From Rhopalosiphum padi (Eukaryota; Arthropoda; Insecta; Hemiptera; Aphididae): 64,000 nucleotides of DNA. The position numbers and the translations under genes were made by a program. A model generated the notes under the pieces. That model searched no databases, was not told where the DNA came from, and saw nothing but the letters and a program-made list of their open reading frames with translations. This document shows, piece after piece, positions 1-14,344 of the stretch; within the stretch, counting starts at the first letter, position 1, and every line of letters starts with the position of its first letter. The stretch spans positions 44,859,019-44,923,018 of the forward strand of contig NC_083600.1 of the NCBI RefSeq assembly GCF_020882245.1. Direction: 5' to 3'.

Positions 1-1999
1 AAAAACTAGAACTGTGTTCTTTTTTTACCTTGTTATTATGGCACTTTTTTGTTTAGCTCTTTATAAAATACTTTTTGTCATTGATATAGAACTCGATGTA
101 ACAACGGATTTAGATTTGAAATACAATGAAAAAGATATACGTCTGTGTTTGATGTTTTCCATTCGAATGCATATCAAGTAAACCGTTTCCGAAGAAAGCA
201 ATCGTTATTTATTATTGTTTTGAAATCCTCTTTAAAGTCTGATCAAAATATATCAAAAATCTCAAAACAATATTAATCATGCATTTTTAAAATCTTGCAT
301 AAATCTTGTTTTTTGAACTTTGGATAAAATTATTTTAAATTGTATACTACTGTATTTCACCTATAATATATGTAAATTGAATAAATCATATTATTATAAG
401 TTAATAATTCATAATAGAAAGGCCCCGCTAAGACAAATACAGTAAAAATCTATACGATTTTTTATAGATCCAATTTTATATCATTATTTAACAAATATAT
501 CTTTATAACAGTATAAATAGTGTTAGATTCATAGTTAAATTTACTGATACTAAAACATAACAACAAAACGATAATATTAAGTAAATAATGTATTATCTAA
601 ATGAATATTTATAAAATACTTTAGGTACTGAAAAACAAGATAATGGCGTACATAAATAATTATTTTAATAAAGACATACTGTGGGTATTTGTAATAATAA
701 AATGTACCTTGATATTGACTTAGAAAATAATAAATAATGTTAGTATTATTGTAATACATGATATTAATTTAAAGTTTAAAAACTATTCCTAAACTTATAG
801 TTATTGTTTTAAATTTTATTGGATGAGAAATCATTGTTGCATACAAAATTAATCATTTTTATTCCTGATAATTCTTTGTAAAACAAATAATGCCTATTAT
901 TAAATTAAAATCAATTTATTTAATGTCAAATGATTCATAATGAATCGTCACAAACATTAAATATAATTTTCACAATATTTTCATAGTGTGCGCCAAATAA
1001 TTTATTTGGAAATATTTGTAAAACCGATTTGTTCTATGTATGGTAATAATTTGGAGAAATAAAACACACTGATACAAAAAAGATGATGACATAGAATAAT
1101 GTTATTATTTTTTACGGCAATCGAGTATCAATATCGGTCTGTTCAGTTTGTAATCAAAGACCAAACCTGATAATACCATTGAATTTGATTTACTGTAAAC
1201 ATTTGTAAGCAGCTTAACAGTTTTGTAACAGGTTTTTCCACTCTCGAAAAGCAGATTCATTTTTTGGGATATTTCTTGGAAAAAAATAAAAAAGAATTTA
1301 CCTTGTTGGGTGTCGGATTCCCTTTGTCTTCAAAGTGCACATAAAAATTGAGAGAGAAAGAGAGAAAGTAAAATCGTATTTATTTAGGCAAACTGAAAAC
1401 TATAGAACTAAAGAAAATGGATTTTTTTTTAACTTGACGCATCAAAAGAAAATATAATGGATTTTATTCATCTATTATCACGCAATACCGGTTTTTTATC
1501 GAAAATGAATTGTGGACTTAGAATTTTGTCCAAACTATAACTGTTAAATCTTTGATGTTGAACGAAACCTTTTCAAATTGTACAAGAAATATTAGAATCA
1601 TTTTAAGAAAATTTGATTTGAATTTTGTCGAGTTGATCACCACGAGTGCACATGACCTACAATATTATATAAAATTTATCTTTTCAGATTACATTTGGAT
1701 TTTTTTCAATAGTTTTATTTAAGTACTAGGTATATAAATAATTACTAGATATGGTGTTTTTGAATATGTAAAATAACGCAGTAATTTTTTTTTTCAAACA
1801 TTTATTTTAAAGACTTGAAAAAAAAATACTATTTTTACCCACTTGGATCAAAATATTTTCATTCCTCCATTATGGCATGTTTAATTTATTGGTTTATCTA
1901 CTTAAACCATGATAAATGTACGGTGTACCTATACATATATAATATTTAAACAGTATACAGTAGTAGTAGCCGCTAGTACATTATTTAAATGCGTTTCAG
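1..1999 (+). other. Intron of the DIP-like gene (5' end outside window)
   Basis: This AT-rich stretch ends in an acceptor (TTTCAG, AG at 1998-1999) directly before the first recognisable exon. I looked for the exon that should carry the first half of Ig2 (a cysteine followed by a tryptophan in the W-x-R-E-D-G context) and did not see it. The upstream exon therefore lies before base 1 and must end with one base of a split codon. No other feature was recognised here beyond poly-A/poly-T runs. Confidence 0.75.
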
Positions 2000-2128
2000 T
2001 TACCACGTACCAGGGTGAAATGTTGCGGTTGACCAAGGTCAGTAGATCCGAGATGGGAGCTTACCTGTGCATTGGGTCAAACGGAGTGCCACCGTCTGTT
2101 AGCAAACGCATCACAGTCAGCGTTCACT
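2000..2128 (+). CDS. DIP/lachesin-like Ig protein, exon encoding the end of Ig2
   Basis: This exon encodes the second half of the second Ig domain of a Dpr-interacting-protein (DIP)/lachesin-like receptor. In insects these extracellular neuronal proteins bind Dpr partners and help specify synapses; that role is known for the family and inferred here. The translation contains GEMLRLTKVSRSEMGAYLC followed by IGSNGVPPSVSKRITVSV. The E-M-G-A-Y-L-C segment is the F-strand motif with the disulphide cysteine, and SNGVPPSVSKR is characteristic of DIPs. The boundaries are a TTTCAG acceptor before 2000 and a GTAAGT donor at 2129. The exon is 129 bp, enters with two bases of a split codon and leaves with one, so both flanking introns are phase 1. 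The last base, T, joins TC of the next exon to give Phe, restoring the family's V-H-F-H-P junction. The open frame continues back into the intron to 1909, but that part is not conserved. Confidence 0.95.
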
Positions 2129-2329
2129 GTAAGTATAATATGGGTACTGGGTAGTTGTTGTTAAGTTATTCATTGCTCTCTGGACGTACTTTCGTAAATC
2201 AATTATCTGGAAATTAAAATATATCGTCTGCTGGATAAGTGTGATGTCTTCATGTTGAGGACCAACACATTATGATTCTGTGATAAGGTATTATATTAAA
2301 ATATGGCTATATGCGATAAAAATGATTGA

Positions 2330-3080
2330 AAATAGATATCGACGGCGACGACTCGTTCGTTCAGTGGGTGTCGCGTTGTTCCATTACTCTATAATAATTC
2401 AAAGCATTCCTTACTCGAAGGGCGACAACGCGGGAAACTATGTAATAACTACAACGACCGATCTCAGCTCCGTCCAACTACCAAACGGGCGTATATTATG
2501 GTACGATTGAATTGGGTAAAGCGAATAGAAAAAAAAATAAACATCCGTTCGCGGGACGTTGTATACAAGTGCTGCGGGCGTACGGCTTTCGATGCACTTT
2601 TCGTCCGCGGCGGGCGGCATGGGTGGGCGAGACCACGCGGGGACGTTGAATTAATGACGCGGACCGGCTACCGCAAGTCGCTATATATATATAAGCACTA
2701 TTTATTGTATACATACACACGCAACCCGCCCACAGTCTTCGATGCGCGTACAATGCGTATATTATAAGAAACCGTTCCCCTCCCAACAGTGATCGAGAAT
2801 AAGAAGTCGGATGTTGTGTGGTACAATTAGGAAGTTTATACGAGATCTCGTTAAGTATAATATGGACCCGCACCGCCGCCCGGATAATAGCGCGGGACAA
2901 AATTAAAACGAATATCCGTCGAGAGGGATTCGGACGATTTATTATTTCCTCGTCGTCAACGACTTACGAAAAATAGACTTATAGCGCGCGTGCGCATCTC
3001 GTCACGTTACGGATGGGTTTTGGGGTTTTTACCCTTCGTCGTAGTTGGTGTAATGTCGCTGAAAATAAACGGCTCTAGGT
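2330..3080. other. CpG-rich intronic block
   Basis: GC and CpG rise sharply here relative to the flanks, with many CGACG, GCGGG and CGTCG words. Open frames exist on both strands (for example 2498-2767 plus and 2496-2900 minus), but they overlap each other and show no recognisable domain. It could be an enhancer, an internal promoter or an untranslated exon; the sequence does not decide between these. Confidence 0.5.
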
Positions 3081-6000
3081 TCTGTAGGGTGGTGAGGACA
3101 TAGATTATGAGAGTAAATACAAAATATAATATATTAACATACGTTGCAATTAAATTATTATCTTTTCGCGTATTTCCAAATGCTTATCGTATATTTCGGG
3201 TTTAGCCGGTTTAGGTCACGCTTAAATACTAAATTACTTAATGAATTAATAAAATTAATTATTGTAAATCGTTGTTTAGTACTAAAATCCCCAAGGAATT
3301 AATTTCAATACTTAAATATTATGCTGCTATCAGAGACGTTTTGTAAGTAAATCATACATGACATTATTGTTTACTGATTTATTTATATTATGTACCCAAT
3401 TACAATTGTACTTGAGGTGGTTCTACACGAAGGCTGACAGTCAGTTGTCTGTTGAACGTTATTTTGTGGTTGTCGAATGTGATTGTGTCAAGTTAATAAA
3501 GTTTTCAAAATCTCACGATTTGATTTAAAATAAATTATGTATACAAAATAGTAAATACTGAAAGTGCATTTTAATTAAACGCATAATGTTAATCAACTGC
3601 ATCTATTAGTTAAAAAAAAAAAATCAAGAATTGCTAAGAATGGAAAAATATAAAATTACGTCTTAATATTATTAAATTATAATTAAATTAGTATGTGTAT
3701 AGAGACGCCACATATTTGGTTTCTAGAATATTTTCAATTGACTTTCATTCAATCATAATCGATATTATTTTTGATTACAATAAACAGGATTTAAATTATT
3801 ATGTATTATTTATAAAATGTATTCTTAAATTAATTGATTAATAAACCAATTATCTGAAGAGCTTTATCACTGAAGAATACTCTTCACCGTGTACTTTTGT
3901 TATATATATTATTGTTATTGTATTATCATCCCTTTTTATTCGTGTATTGTTAAAAAAATACAGATTGTAAATTTTTCTTCAAAAAATAAAAAATAATGTG
4001 CAAATAATGTGCAAATAAATTAAATTACATGTAGTTACTTTTTAAGTACTTAATGTATGTATACATTGAATTCGTGCACACCAGTATATACGTAAATACG
4101 TAATACATTAGTCATTATTTACAAAATAAACAATTATATTTTTCATTTAAATTTTGTATATTATGATAATTTTTGGTTAGTAGTTGTAATAGCCATTATA
4201 ATCTAAAATTGTATTGAACCAAATTTTGATTTATTTCTCAATTGCACAATTCTTATAAACAATTTATGAATTGTTCACATAATTTATTTTTCAAATAAAA
4301 ATCCCTGTGCTATTTTTAAATATAACAACTGTTATAATAGCTTGAAAACGTTAGTTATAAATATTCACTTCAACTACCTACTCATAAGACTATGAAGCGG
4401 AAGAAAAATATTCCACGAATGTCGTACAATGCTTTATATAATTAAAATAATTTATAATATTCACGCAATAATTCAAGACTGTTCAAAGTTAGTTATGTTA
4501 AAATATAGCTGATACATGAGAAACTTTCAGATCTGAAACAAAAATTCTTTAGTGGAGTAAAGAACATATAGAAACGTACTGAAAATTAGGGTTGAACTTT
4601 AAAAATATAAACAACAAAATTATAACTATAGTAATTTCTCTTAGAATTAAAACGTTTTGCAGCACATATTAATTTGAAATATTTTATGTACCACAATACG
4701 TTTTATTTGTCTTACTACTTGTAAGTCATAAATACGAAAATTTTGACAATAATCGATTGGATTACATAAACATAATAATCATAATATATATTCACGAATG
4801 GACTGAGGTAGTTGATATTTTCCTTAACTTTTTTGTTTTGGTTGAAGGTATTTTTTGGTGGTATTTATAATCTTTCATTTTTCTTTTATACTTGTCCTAT
4901 ACACTGATTTTACAACACAAGCCTACGCCTATATAATATGTTAACGATGATACTTTTAAATAATATTTTTTATGCAAGACAATAAAATAAAACATTCCTT
5001 TACAATTGTACAGGCTTAGGACTGTCAATAAGTATTAATACTGTGAAATTCACTCATTATCTTTAATGTATACATTAAATATGTACTCGTATATTTTACA
5101 AGTTTTTTTAACATGTTTATAAAAACTTATAAATTTTAATCACAATTAAATGATCCAGAATTTGGTTATTGATATTATTACAAAAACTGTTTATGGTTTT
5201 AAAAATAAATTTAAATTCACTTTTAATAATTTAAATACATATCTACCCATTCTACCCGTATTCTAAAAATTATTCTAGTCTTATAAGTAATTTAATCACA
5301 ATTTATAATAATTTTTGCTTTTATATAAGTTAAATTTTTATAACTTTATTTTCGAACTTTTTTTCATTTGAAATATTATGAAACTAATAATTAAATCTTA
5401 ACGATTGACTACTACAGACATAGCTATGGAGTAAGAGTAGTAATTTCGGTTTATTTAGAAAAATATCTTAATTGTGGAGTAAGTAACACATTATCGAGAG
5501 AAAAATGATGAATAAATCAAAGATTTACTATAATTGTTTCTATAAAATTGATTTTATAATTAAATATAAACAATAAACATAGTATACACTGTAAACTATA
5601 ATATTGTACAATCCATTTAAATTTCGAAAAAAATGCATGTGGGTTATTGGTCAATTTAAATTAAATTAGTTTTTAGCGATTTACTATTTTTAATTCGTAA
5701 TACGATTAAATTTATATTTATTTGTCCTATACGAAAAATATGTTTAAGATGCATAATATCTATATTCATTAGACGGCGCATTATATAGTTAATTTCAGTA
5801 CACCGGAGAATAGGTTGCACCGTCGGCTTAGTAATCCATGCTGTTATTGGAAAATATATGAAAATATATTTTCATTACATTTTTTAAAAAAAAAGAAAAA
5901 AGTATGTGTTCATTACGAATGATAATTTAGGAGTATAATTTAAAGGGTATGGGACTTAGTCGTGGTAAAAAAACAAATGAAATATTTTTGAAAAAAAATT

Positions 6001-6179
6001 AAAAATTGTGATAATATACTATAAATTACTTTATTTCACAAAATTAACTATAATGATTTGCTAAATGTATAATATGTTTTAAAACTAATTCTTTCATGCA
6101 CAGATTTGGAGTAGATGGGTATAATTTTCATAACAACGCAGACAGCCACTGATATTCGCTCTTTTAAATCAGGTTCACG

Positions 6180-6990
6180 TGTGGATCTTGAATGATACGT
6201 GCTTGCGGGGGTGTGCATCGTAATTCTTAATCACGTTAGTCCTGCGGGGCGTTCGCAGTCGGGTCAATTGATGGCGTTCCTTCGGCAGAGTGGAAAACTT
6301 TTTCATGCCGTTAAATGTTGCGCCTCCGGCGGGGGGAGAAGCGGGCGCACGTGCGACGACGACGACGACGACGAATACTCTCTGCGCCCGCTCACGGACT
6401 ATGTGTATACCCCCACAAATCCGGGTACTGTATTCCACTTACGCGTCGTGCACGTTAAAAAGATTTCCGTGTTCGGCGCTCGCTGTTTAATTGTTATAGC
6501 CCGTATATGTACGACGTATATCTAGGCACGGTGGTGCTGTGGATATGATTAGCTCACCTCACCTCTTCCCGGCTGTAACCTGTTCGTCCGCTGCTCTAGC
6601 CCCCGCCGTTCTGTCGTCAAAACGCGAATCTCACCCCCGTCACACGCGTCCCCGGAGACCACGGGCGGTCTGCCTACAATGCTATACCGCCGATGCCGTG
6701 TATCTACACTATACTAACTCCGAAGATCGTTTAGAAGCGCGCGTTTCATCGTCGAAACTTAACCGTACGAGTTACAACATAATATCATTTTAATATTACC
6801 ACTGTGATTATTATCGTTTGTCGATCCAGTCGATAGATATTTCGATTCGGACAGCCGAATCATTACGCGTTACGATTTTTCGGCACGACTTTGGTACTTT
6901 GTTGGCGTACCTACGCGAATAAAAGCAGCACAATCCCGCACGACGTCTTCGTTAAACGTCGATTTACGTACAGGTGGTGTGCGAGTGTGT
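6180..6990. other. CpG-rich intronic block with (GAC)n tract
   Basis: A GC- and CpG-rich block with a perfect (GAC)n tract at about 6352-6373. The tract reads as poly-Asp on the plus strand and poly-Val on the minus strand in overlapping frames. No domain is recognisable and no convincing splice sites bracket a frame. A regulatory role is possible but unproven. Confidence 0.5.
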
Positions 6991-7558
6991 TAATGTACCC
7001 GCGGTTCATGTGTACTCTCACGCCAATAGGATTTAAACATTCCGCTGCTTATTACATTCTGTACACTTATACATAGCAGGAAAGAAATCGTCTATTCGAT
7101 TTGCTACACTTGATTAATGAGATCGATGTTATTATGTCAAGGTCATATTATTTTCATCGTTATAAAACATCATATATTTTTTTTGATTTTATAAATTGGT
7201 ATCAATATACATTTAAAACATATAAATAAATACATAAAAATGAATATTTATACGGACAAATTACATTTTTTTCATAATATGTTTATATTTTTATTCTACG
7301 TTCTTTCGCTTTATTGACTCGTTCAGATAATGAAATTAAAATATACTCTGGTCCCAAAAACGAGCCGATAAGTGCGATTACTGTATACATATGTATAAAT
7401 GCCAGTTTTTGTTGCGGACAACAAGTGTGTGACGGTAAAAACGCTTACTGTTCGCGATATGCTTAGTGAGGTTTTTTATACTTTTTCGTTTTAGTGTTCC
7501 GTTTCTAAACCGTTAACCATATTATCATAATAAAGTTGTTTTTGCATAAAACAAGTAA

Positions 7559-7583
7559 ATATATATAATATATATATATATAT
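7559..7583. repeat. (AT)n microsatellite
   Basis: A near-perfect AT dinucleotide run about 65 bp upstream of a CpG-rich block in the DIP intron. Confidence 0.85.
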
Positions 7584-7619
7584 TACTATGTATGCATAAG
7601 TGAGCTTGTACATATTATA

Positions 7620-8080
7620 TAAGAGGCGGCGGCGTCTAGTCAGGTGGACTATTACCACCTCCGACGTCGTTTTATTACGTTTTTGGTGGCTGTGAGGGGC
7701 GGGTCACGCGTCACGTCCGTTATGAATGGTCTCGGTTTCGCCGGCGCCCGCACGTCAGATATTTCATCCACCCCTTACTCGGATGTTTCCTATTCACGCA
7801 AACACTATCACAGTCATACGCATATATAATGTTAGTGTACACAGTGTGTGTAATACTGTGGTGTATATAATGTATATGTATTATCTTTGTGGCGGTGGCG
7901 GCACACAGCCGCAGCCGGACAAGTCTTGTAAACGGGGCAAATTGATAAATTGCCGGCGAGACGCGCTAGAGACGTGGCGCACTTTCACTTCGGTCTCGGT
8001 CTGGTTGCGAGGGGCACAGAGGACGAATAAGACTTTAGTTGTCCCCGCGACTCGTCCCGTCCATTGCCATACCACCAAAT
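7620..8080. other. CpG-rich intronic block
   Basis: A GC-rich segment with GGCGGCGGCG and GGCGGTGGCGGC words inside AT-rich intron. The plus-strand frame through 7726-8118 is antisense to the minus-strand frame 7881-8078. Neither resembles a known family. Probably non-coding. Confidence 0.45.
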
Positions 8081-11000
8081 TAATAATTAAACGGCGCTAT
8101 GTCAAATTACTGTATTAAACAAGCCACTGCCATGCATAGATAATAATATATAAAACTATTATATCATATATACACGTATACAGTATACTATACACATTGA
8201 GATAACATAAAAAAATAAGTGTGTTTACCCTTCGATGAGGTGATGGAAGAGTTTTCCATAGAGTCGTCTATGCTTCCCGATGACTTTTACCCCCCTCCCC
8301 CCACAAGCTGAAAAACCCGAGAGCGAGTCCTCTTCGAGGGAAATTCGAAAAATGTCTTCCCCGATAAAGTGTAATCAGAGTACTATCCGATACCCAATCG
8401 ATTGATAACTCCACAATCTTGATCGATGTCACTGCTCGAAAATAAAATATAAGCAATAAACTTTTCACCGATCGAAAACAGTATAGTAAGCCAGCCGTGT
8501 ATGTAATACGCTACGAATATAATAGGTCTGACTCTGTTGTTTTAGCGGTATTGTCTGTCTGCTGTGTCGATATTAAAACACTGGTTAACGTTATAGCGTA
8601 CAATATTCCGATACTGTCAATTCAGTTTATTTACCGTTACGCTAAACAATTTCGATATGTAATTTATATCATACAATAACAGCATATCGGGTTGTCGACA
8701 TATTATTATACACTATAATAAGTTTAATTAGCTTTGTTCTATTTACCCATCGACCTGTTCAAAGAACATTATCGCTTTAATATGAATATGACTAGATAGT
8801 AGTGATATGAACTCGTTACGTTCTATTTATTACTGCAGCATGTCATTTTTCTCCGTGAAACTATCAAAAATATTAATTGTAATTTCAATGAAATTGAAAA
8901 ACAGAAAAAGCTTGGAAACAATTTTTTTTTTTAATGAGTTCTCATAGTAATTATTATCGTTGAAGTATCAGCTGTACAAAAGTTACTAATGATAGAAGTA
9001 ATTTTTTTTTCTTAAATTTAAAAAAAAAAGTATATTGAAAAATATTCTTTGTCGACACGCGGTCCTTTGGGATATCCGATATTTGTACGACTACTTAAAG
9101 ATTAAACGTAAACTCTAACTATAAAGAATGTTGTCAACGATGACCAACAGGATTTTTGGATTTTCATTTCGTAAGTAGAATAAACGATAAGTACAGCCCA
9201 ATGTAGTACCAACGCCCCTTTTTATTTTCCCTAGTAAAAAGTGATCTAAGTGCATTGCAGTTGTATACGTCATAAACTGTAACTCCTTAGCGCAGAAAAA
9301 ATAAACAATTTCTTACATACAAATCCGCATTTTTAAAATATTAATAGATATATTAACAGACAGTAACATTTAATTATTATGAACTATGTTTATTTATTCC
9401 ATTTTGGTTGGAATAAGTAAAAATAGTTAATATTCTTATGATCATGTAACGTTGATATTTCATACAAATTTTAGATATTTATATTTTTGTAAAATACAAA
9501 TTCTTATATTTTTTATGAAAAAATAACTTTATTAAAATATCGATAAACATATTTTTTATATTTCTCGTGTCAAAATTGTAACCATACGCAGTGAATAAAA
9601 TAATTGCATCCGTCTTATTGGTCGTATCATTCCAGAATATTTAATTCAAAACGTGTTCATCGCCAAAATTATTATAGTCTCTTGTGTAATATTATTCTAG
9701 CCATTGTATAACTGAACATACGCGTATCGTGCCATTAAAAATTTATCCACACCAGTATAAAATGCAAATATAGTTACAATATAAATGATAACCTTTACTT
9801 ATCAAATCCATATATTTTTTCATAAATTCAAAGAAAGTTCTAGTAAAGGTTGAACATTTTTAGAGATTATGTACATACTATGTATGTCATACTTGTAACT
9901 ATTAACTATACTATAATGAGTAAAATGTGTTTAAAATAATGTTTTGAGTTTTGTTTCATATACATTTAATACCTATAAACTTTACCACCAAAGTTCTTAT
10001 AATAATGTTTTAAATGTCTTTAGCCTTTCACTTCTTAGTGAGCGCACAATGATTTTGCTTCTTCATAAAGTCCCATCGATTGTCTTGAAATATTATTTTT
10101 TATTTTAATTACTTCAAAAAAATAAATATTAATTATGACTATGTTTTTACATTTTTTATCTTTAATTTTAATAAGAAAAATGCTAGGCGATTTTGGATTC
10201 AGTTTTTGAGGTTTTTTTCATTGTATTACACATACATTGAAAAATTCAAAATGTTTCAATTATCAAAAAAAAAAAAAAAACACAGAAATAGGTAAAATAT
10301 TTTGAGAAATGACATATTTTTCAACATAAATATTTATACAAATTTCAATTCACCACAATATTATTAATTTTAAAAATATTTTGCGTAATTATACTAATTT
10401 ATTTAGTTTTATAGTTATTTTTATTTTTAGTTTTTCCTGAATGTTATAATTATTATTTTTTACTCAACAAAGTACAACACAAAATATAATTTACTACTAA
10501 AACCTACGCATGAAGTTAAAGATTGAATCATTTTTATTTTTTCTGATAAAAAACACATATACATTCTCAGAAACTAAAATGAATTCCACTTATAACTCTG
10601 TAATATACTATTATGTTAATATAACATGGTAATCTCGTTGTTAAAAAGGTTAATGGGATACGTTCTAGTTTTTGATTGTAAAACAAAATATTAACACCAC
10701 AAAGCGTCGTGAGGTAAAATGGGTATGCACAAGTATTTTTAGACACGGGAAAAACGTTCATATCAATGTCTGGGACCGTCGCAACTTACCTACACGTTTT
10801 GAGATGGCTGTATTCGTATTATTAAAGTTATTAAAAATTCGTAAAACTGATTTTGATTAAATAGTTGACACCGCGTGTAGACAACAAAAGGATAAACGTC
10901 AAGGGAAAACTTTGTCAAATCTTTTTAAATTTACCATAATAGCTCTATTAAAACCTTAAAGAGATAAAAGTTATAATGCTGTTTGTCGGAAACTTTTGGA

Positions 11001-11169
11001 GTTTCGTTAGATCGACAAAAACTTCAAATTAAACACCGTTTTCGCCGGTAATATACAGCCGTCATGTGCCCACAAAACTAATTTTGAGAAAATAATATTT
11101 CGCTAAAATGTATATATATATGTATATATATAAACACACACATTACCATACATTGTATTTAAATATTCT

Positions 11170-11940
11170 TCTTCTCGCTGATGGTATCCTCAAATTATTC
11201 GTGTTGTTTTTATTTTCTCAACCCCGTCGTCGAGACTCGCGGACGACCGAGATTATTTTTCGTCTTTGTATAATTCGCGGTGTACGGCATATTATAAAGC
11301 AGGTAATATTATAATGTAAATGTTTTTTTTTTTTCATTCGTTGCTTTTAAGTTAACGTGTAGTGTGCATACTTACGTATACGAGTATGCTTTTGTTGTTT
11401 CATCACCACTCCCTCCGGTTCGCTCTCATTTATTCTCTGCCACCGATACGACGTCGACGACGACGACGACCTTCATTACTGTTTAATCGGTACCGCCGAA
11501 CAAAGTTTCGCTCGCGGGGTTAATATACAGTGTGGGTAGGGAGTAAGTCAATCGAAAATCCAAAAAGTTTCGTATACCGCGGCGATTTGCTCCGCGCGCG
11601 CGTTAAAACTTTATCGCCCCGTAATCTCGCTCGACTCTGGGGGTAGTTTAGAGAGGGTACGAGCAAGATGAATCTTTTGCCGGCGCGGTTGACGACGCGC
11701 GAGTGCTTACGCATTGTTATAGGTATACACGTCGTATATTATATTATTATTATATTAAATCGCTGCGTATACACAAACAACACGCTCGCGCTTCACTGTG
11801 TACACGCGTATATTACTCGTATTATACGCTTCCGGTTGACAATCGTTGGCGAAACAGGTAAAATGAGATGGTGGTGGCAATGGGATTTATTTTACACCAC
11901 CGCCGCTAAACGGGAACTTATCCCGTGGCTAAATAATTAA
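11170..11940. other. CpG-rich intronic block, 0.4-1.2 kb upstream of the first Ig3 exon
   Basis: This segment contains CGACGTCGACGACGACGACG near 11450-11469 and a second GC-rich part with GCGCGCGCG around 11596. Frames are open on both strands (11520-11714 minus, 11668-11940 plus) with no domain. It is the largest CpG-rich patch close to the 12378 exon and could be regulatory. Confidence 0.45.
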
Positions 11941-12377
11941 TTTTTCCGAATCACTCGATCCCGCGGAATTTATTATTACGAATAAATTGTGTAAAATATT
12001 ATAATATGGTCGGTACAATACATACACGACCGTGTCTGCATAACTGGTACTTGTGGAGTTATGGTTTAAAACAATATTCACGGTAAACATTGCAGCGTAT
12101 TAATATAAATATTAATTTTACTATTATATTCGCAAAAAAAATGTTTCTAGTCACGTGTCGATGATTTTTAATTTGCATAATTTTAACACCCGGAATTGAT
12201 AGGAATTACTGAAATATATTTACGAATCGTTTAATCAATATTTTAAAATTATATCCATTCACTTCTAAATCAATTAACATTATATTTTAATATGCATTGC
12301 ACTTCTCGTTAGGTATAAATTTCAAAATAAAGAACACAAAGAACTTACTAATACCTATTGTATTTTGTATTTTGCAG

Positions 12378-12497
12378 TCCATCCAGTGATTTCTTCACCT
12401 AGTCAGTTGGTCGGTGCTCCGAAGGGCACTGAAGTTAAGTTAGAATGTAATGTCGAAGCATTCCCAAAGTCTATAAATTACTGGGTCCGAGAAAGTG
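12378..12497 (+). CDS. DIP/lachesin-like Ig protein, exon encoding the start of Ig3
   Basis: This exon encodes the first half of the third Ig domain. The translation, including the split Phe codon, starts FHPVISSPSQLVGAPKGTEV and continues KLECNVEAFPKSINYWVRES. It shows the B-strand cysteine (L-E-C-N-V) and the C-strand tryptophan (I-N-Y-W), spaced as in V/I-set Ig domains. The QLVGAP and CNVEAxPKxINYWxRE blocks are strongly conserved in DIPs, which makes the family call secure. The acceptor is TTTTGCAG ending at 12377 and the donor is GTAAGT at 12498. The exon is 120 bp with phase 1 introns on both sides. The final G joins GT of the next exon to make Gly, continuing R-E-S-G-D. I cannot assign a specific DIP paralogue from this fragment. 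Confidence 0.96.
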
Positions 12498-14344
12498 GTA
12501 AGTAATTTTAACCGTATCAATCGTATTGATATTTATTATTATTATTTTTCCATTATACTTAATACGGTTATGTCAGTTTATATTGAACACATAGTACATC
12601 ATTAAACTATAATGTTTTGCGCGATGCTATTTGAAACCGAAAAACAAATTGCATCTCGTGAGTCGGCTCGAAAAAGCCAAATTAATTGATTACATTGGTT
12701 TTTGGCATAATCCTTAGGGTCTTAATCTGGGTTCAAAAAGGCCACGATTCGCAAAACGTTCTAGCTATAAGGTCTACGCTGTCCCATTCGTATTATAACG
12801 ACGGGAATAGCTTTCAAATAAATCGAAAGAACTTTGTGAATGTTTCCATTCTCAAAATTAAAAATAATCCTTATGGACATTGAATTAAACGTAAATTTAA
12901 TGCATATAAGTCATATAAATATATCAAATAATGTCTATGCGTACTTGTACCTTGGTGAATATTTATATTAAATATATGTTTGGTATGTGCATATTGAATA
13001 CAAATGTTATTATTTTTTTTACAAAAATAATAAAAACAATTAACTAGCTTTATATTTATATTGTATAATCAATGAGAGTATGATTGTGCATTAAAAATCA
13101 TATTTATTTTATATTGATTTTACAAAAAATACGTATACACATTGTAATATAAACACTGTAAGTATTTCATTTTAAATATGGTTTTCAATAAAATTATTTA
13201 AATCGTAAAATAAATCATCTGATTTTTTTTATTTAAATGATATCTTTTTAGAGTTTGTTTTTTTAATGAAATTACCGCATTATGATTTGTTGGGTAAACA
13301 GTTTCCATTTTGTATTATTTCTTGTATTTAACGAATGAGCTCTAAAGAAAAAAAAATATTTAATTTTCATTCTAGAAATATTGACTAGTTTTTCTCAGAT
13401 TTCCTTAGTCTTCGTTAAATATTTACAACATACTTGTAGATAGTCCATAACATATTAGTTTTTTTTTAATACTTAAAATTACATTTATAATTAATAATTT
13501 ATTTACAACAACGTCATGTCAAAAAATAAAACCAGTTTACATTTGAAACTTTCCAGAATCTGTTAATAATAATGATTGAATGACAAATATGTACCTACCT
13601 AACTTGTCACATTAAACTTCGCAGTTTGAATAGAAAACTTAATTCACATTAATATACAGATATTATATCAGAATTTTAGAATCCAAGTATAATTAAGTGG
13701 TTTGAGTAAATGACAAATACATGTTTACGTAAATGTTAATAACTACATCGTGTCAAAACCGTTACGTTGAAATATAAACAACACCTATTCAATAAACATC
13801 ACATACTAAAATATTGTAGAATAATAAATTGTGGTGATATTAGTGTTAAGCAATAAATTACAAATATTTAATACGGGAATAATAATTAAAAGTTATGATT
13901 TTATTTCTCAACTACGAATTAAAAGTTATAAATTATACTTTTTCTTTCGTGTTTTTTAATAACAGTTTAACTGCATTTAAACATCATAAAAAAAGTTTTT
14001 ATTCCAATGCTATGCTAATAAAATGGAATTTTGAATTGTTTTAATTCGTGACATCGTCCGTTGGGAGTTCACTGCCGTATTAAAATTATGAATGCGTTTT
14101 ACAATGAATAAAAATCTCTATATTATAATAACACAGAATATTGTTGGTACCGTTGGCATTGCCAAAGGCTGATATTTATATATTTATATAAGCCACTCAA
14201 GTAAATATATTTTTATCGATTTACCTGTTTTTCGCAGATTTGTTTTTACTTGGTCGAGGTGGATTATAAGAGAGTGAATCCCGTGAAAAAATTGGGCAAA
14301 TAAAAGAAAGTTTGTTTTAATATTTATATTTATATATTTATTAT

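Larger units (their letters stand above)
2129..12377 (+). other. 10.2-kb phase 1 intron of the DIP-like gene
   Basis: The intron runs from a GTAAGT donor at 2129 to a TTTTGCAG acceptor ending at 12377. It is mostly AT-rich and holds four CpG-rich blocks, listed separately. I saw no exon with Ig motifs inside it. Short repeats include a tandem AATAATGTGC duplication near 3992-4015 and an AT microsatellite at 7559-7583. Confidence 0.85.
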